Shown here piece by piece: positions 62,045 through 64,000 of a DNA stretch of 64,000 nucleotides (position 1 is the first letter of the stretch; each line of letters starts with the position of its first letter). Position numbers and translations under genes: made by a program. The notes under the pieces are model-generated. The model did no database searches, was not told the DNA's origin, and was given only the letters and a program-made list of their open reading frames with translations. The stretch comes from Chloroflexi bacterium 54-19 (lineage in GTDB: Bacteria > Chloroflexota > Chloroflexia > Chloroheliales > Chloroheliaceae), in contig MKTJ01000040.1 in NCBI GenBank assembly GCA_001898225.1, positions 24,917 through 88,916 of the forward strand, in the 5' to 3' direction.

Positions 62045-63520
62045 ATGACGCAGCAATCCGATTCAACAAGTGAAAATAGCCTGGTCAAAGTGGGGGATAA
62101 AACCCCACTCTGGACCGCACCCGGCACCGAGGGAGAGGTCCGGCTGGCCGAAATTCTACAAAGCCAGGCCGTTCTCCTTATCTTTTACCCGGCGGATTGG
62201 AGCGACGTTTGCAGCGATGAACTACCTTTGCTCGAAGAACTGGTTAAACTGGCCGGGAATCTAAAGCTAAAAACCCTGGCAATCAGTACCGATAGCCTGT
62301 TTTGTCACCGGGCTTTCGCCGGGGAAATCGGGTTGCAGCGGACCGTCCTGGTCAGCGACACCAGAAATGCGATTTGCCGGTCCTACGGCCTGCCGGTGGA
62401 TGAGGACGGGTTTGGGCCGCGGGCTACCATCCTGATTGACCAGACTGGGATTGTCCGGCGGGTTAGTGTCGAGCCGGACCGCGAGCAACCGCGTTCGCTG
62501 GTGGCCGTCGAAGAACTGGTCCAGCAGGTGCGCGAGTGGAACGGCTACCCGCCCGGCCTGGAGAAGTGGCGGGAAGAACGCCGTCACGCCATGCAACTTT
62601 CCCGGCGCCAGCCTTTAGCTACGCCCACGCGGTTGCAGCTCCGTTTCTGGGGCACGCGCGGCTCGATTCCGGTGTCGGGGCTTTCCTACGTCCGCTACGG
62701 TGGCAACACCAGTTGCGTCAGCCTAACCAGTGATACCGGTCACCTGTTCATTTTTGATTGCGGGTCGGGGGCGCGTGAGTTGGGTCAGTATTTGCTGGAA
62801 ACTGCCAAAGGTGCACCGGGAAAGCAGGGGATTGATGGTTATATCATCCTCAGCCATACCCACTGGGACCATATCCAGGGTTTTCCCTTCTTTGCGCCGG
62901 TCTTTCAGCCGGGTAATCGCTTTAATATCCTGGGTTGGAGCAACTGTTCGCAGACCCTGGCGAGTGTCCTGGCCGGACAGATGGAGAAAATCTATTTCCC
63001 GGTCAGCCTGGACGCCCTGGCGTCAGAGCTAAACTTTTACGCTCTGCAATTTAACGGGGCCGAACTGGATGGCGCGAAATTGACCGGGCGGTTGCTCAAA
63101 CACCCTTTGCCCAGTACGGCCTACCGGCTCGAACTGGCCGGAAAAGTCCTGGTCTATGCGACCGACCACGAGCCGCACGCTTTACCGCAAGGGCTGCCCC
63201 CTGCGCCCCTGGGAGATGATGTGATTGACCCTAAACTGGTTCAACTGGCCGCCGGGGCCGACATCCTGATTCACGACGCCCAGTATTCGCTGGCGGAACT
63301 GGCCGAGAAGGTCGGCTGGGGCCACAACGCCGGGGAAATAGCTGTGGATACCGCCATCCGGGCCGGGGTCAAGCACCTGGTCCTGTTCCACCACGACCCG
63401 GCCCACGACGACCGCAAGATTGCCACCATTTTACAAGCGGCACACTGGCGGGCCGAGGCCCTGGGTCACCCTAACCTCAGAATCACCGCCGCCAGCGACG
63501 GAATGGCCCTCGACCTTTAA
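62045..63520 (+). CDS. Peroxiredoxin fused to a metallo-beta-lactamase-fold hydrolase
   Basis: 491 residues from the ATG of MTQQSDST. Residues about 15-175 are an AhpC/TSA-type peroxiredoxin: AVLLIFYPADWSDVCSDELPLLEEL (peroxidatic Cys in the usual place) and FGPRATILIDQTGIVRRV. Residues about 195-490 are an MBL-fold hydrolase with LRFWGTRGSIP, the metal site HTHWDHIQG, the bridging DCGSGARELG, YATDHEP, and HNAGEIAVDTAIRAGVKHLVLFHHDPAHDD. The peroxiredoxin part removes peroxides; the MBL part resembles cAMP/RNA-type phosphodiesterases. No resolving Cys is obvious in the peroxiredoxin part. The fusion is unusual. Confidence 0.85.
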   Translation: MTQQSDSTSENSLVKVGDKTPLWTAPGTEGEVRLAEILQSQAVLLIFYPADWSDVCSDELPLLEELVKLAGNLKLKTLAISTDSLFCHRAFAGEIGLQRTVLVSDTRNAICRSYGLPVDEDGFGPRATILIDQTGIVRRVSVEPDREQPRSLVAVEELVQQVREWNGYPPGLEKWREERRHAMQLSRRQPLATPTRLQLRFWGTRGSIPVSGLSYVRYGGNTSCVSLTSDTGHLFIFDCGSGARELGQYLLETAKGAPGKQGIDGYIILSHTHWDHIQGFPFFAPVFQPGNRFNILGWSNCSQTLASVLAGQMEKIYFPVSLDALASELNFYALQFNGAELDGAKLTGRLLKHPLPSTAYRLELAGKVLVYATDHEPHALPQGLPPAPLGDDVIDPKLVQLAAGADILIHDAQYSLAELAEKVGWGHNAGEIAVDTAIRAGVKHLVLFHHDPAHDDRKIATILQAAHWRAEALGHPNLRITAASDGMALDL

Positions 63521-63540
63521 TTTTCCCAAAACGGCCACAA

Positions 63541-63568
63541 TAAAAAGACCGGCGAAATCTCGCCGGTC
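63541..63568 (-). terminator. Intrinsic terminator of the CAP-domain gene
   Basis: GACCGGCGA/TCGCCGGTC with a four-base loop and a T run on the minus strand (TTTTTA). Confidence 0.75.
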
Positions 63569-63591
63569 CTTAGCAATTCTAAAATTTAGGC

Positions 63592-64000
63592 TTATTTGTC
63601 GCCGAAATCGACCGTCCAGTACCAGCCGTAGGTGCTGCCGGAGCGATAGTAGCGCGAGATACCCAGCTTTTTATATTCAGGCTTGAGCATATTGGCATTG
63701 TGGGCGGGTGAGTTCTTGAACTGGTTAAATACGTCCTGGGCCGTGCCTTTTCCCGCGGCGATATTTTCACCCATCCAACCGCCCTGGTAGCCTTCCCCGG
63801 CCATCCGTTTGAAGGGGTCGCGGCCCAGGCTGTCGGTGTGCGAGAAGTAATTTTTATCGCCCATGTCCCTGGTCAGCCAGTCCGCCGCCGATTGCAGTTG
63901 GGGCTGGTAGGCGAGTTCGGTCAGACCATTGGCTTTTCGGTAGTTGTTAACCAAGTTCAGGAAGGTCTGTTCCTCACCGTCAAGCCCGGTCGAAGCAACC
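63592..64000 (-). CDS. CAP-superfamily (SCP/PR-1) domain protein, 5' end outside the window
   Basis: The frame continues to the right edge (GLDGEEQTFLNLVNNYRK...), so the start lies beyond it. CAP motifs are clear: LNLVNNYRKANGL, the His in NYFSHTDSLGRDP, the Glu in MGENIAAGKG, the second His in SPAHNANML, and YWTVDFGD. These form the CAP cavity tetrad of secreted Ca-dependent or sterol/lipid-binding proteins; many are fused to signal peptides and linkers at the missing N-terminus. Function unknown. Confidence 0.85.
   Translation of the reverse strand, partial: VASTGLDGEEQTFLNLVNNYRKANGLTELAYQPQLQSAADWLTRDMGDKNYFSHTDSLGRDPFKRMAGEGYQGGWMGENIAAGKGTAQDVFNQFKNSPAHNANMLKPEYKKLGISRYYRSGSTYGWYWTVDFGDK

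Overview
The window is about 64 kb of a GC-rich (roughly 55-60% by eye) bacterial chromosome with no rRNA, tRNA, CRISPR array, insertion sequence or prophage that I can see. About 50 protein genes lie on both strands in short operons. Long Thr/Ser/Pro/Ala linkers in exported proteins, lipoproteins of the type LTACGDN, a cotranscribed DUF952/hydrolase pair, a DUF4446 protein, a TM0106-type RecB-like nuclease/helicase and a CruF-like carotenoid protein together suggest Chloroflexota. This is an inference from style and gene families; no 16S gene or ribosomal cluster is present to settle it.

Left part (1-16 kb): the end of a large secreted Ig/FN3-type protein, a GT-C type membrane glycosyltransferase, a small haem-copper-oxidase-like membrane protein, the primary sigma factor (rpoD/sigA), an alpha/beta hydrolase with DUF952, two GNAT acetyltransferases, phosphoglycerate kinase, a carotenoid biosynthesis protein, a REC-GAF-PAS histidine kinase, and a D-Ala-D-Ala carboxypeptidase with a very long cytoplasmic tail, divergent from a DUF4446 gene.

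Middle (16-39 kb): a minus-strand operon of an NTF2-like protein, a 1444-residue TM0106-type nuclease-helicase and a strikingly AT-rich gene of possible Imm5-like type; then a DoxX-Rieske fusion with an internal twin-arginine motif, an inositol-monophosphatase, a lipoprotein amidase, a DEDDh exonuclease-GIY-YIG (UvrC-like) fusion, glycogen-debranching-type glucosidase, a PlsC-like acyltransferase lacking its HX4D aspartate, an O-acyltransferase and a DNA polymerase I without the 5' nuclease domain. The polA promoter is preceded by three phased DnaA-box-like 9-mers.

Right part (39-64 kb): a PD40 lipoprotein, PhyH-type dioxygenase, HAD hydrolase, SH3b protein, an ArsR-type regulator divergent from an MFS transporter/lipoate-ligase-like pair, a PIG-V-like membrane protein, IclR regulator and ChbG-type deacetylase, a multi-PAS hybrid kinase, smpB, a lone receiver, DUF1643, a double GT4 glycosyltransferase, NUDIX hydrolase, a peroxiredoxin-metallo-beta-lactamase fusion and the edge of a CAP-domain protein.

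Many start sites are preceded by easily read sigma-70 promoters (TTGACA/17 bp/TATAAT type, often with an extended -10 TGnTATAAT), and many 3' ends carry clean intrinsic terminators. No single complete new system stands out. The most unusual items are the nuclease-helicase operon with its AT-rich third gene, the DoxX-Tat-Rieske fusion, the peroxiredoxin-MBL fusion, the DnaA-box array at polA, and the carboxypeptidase with a 390-residue cytoplasmic tail.
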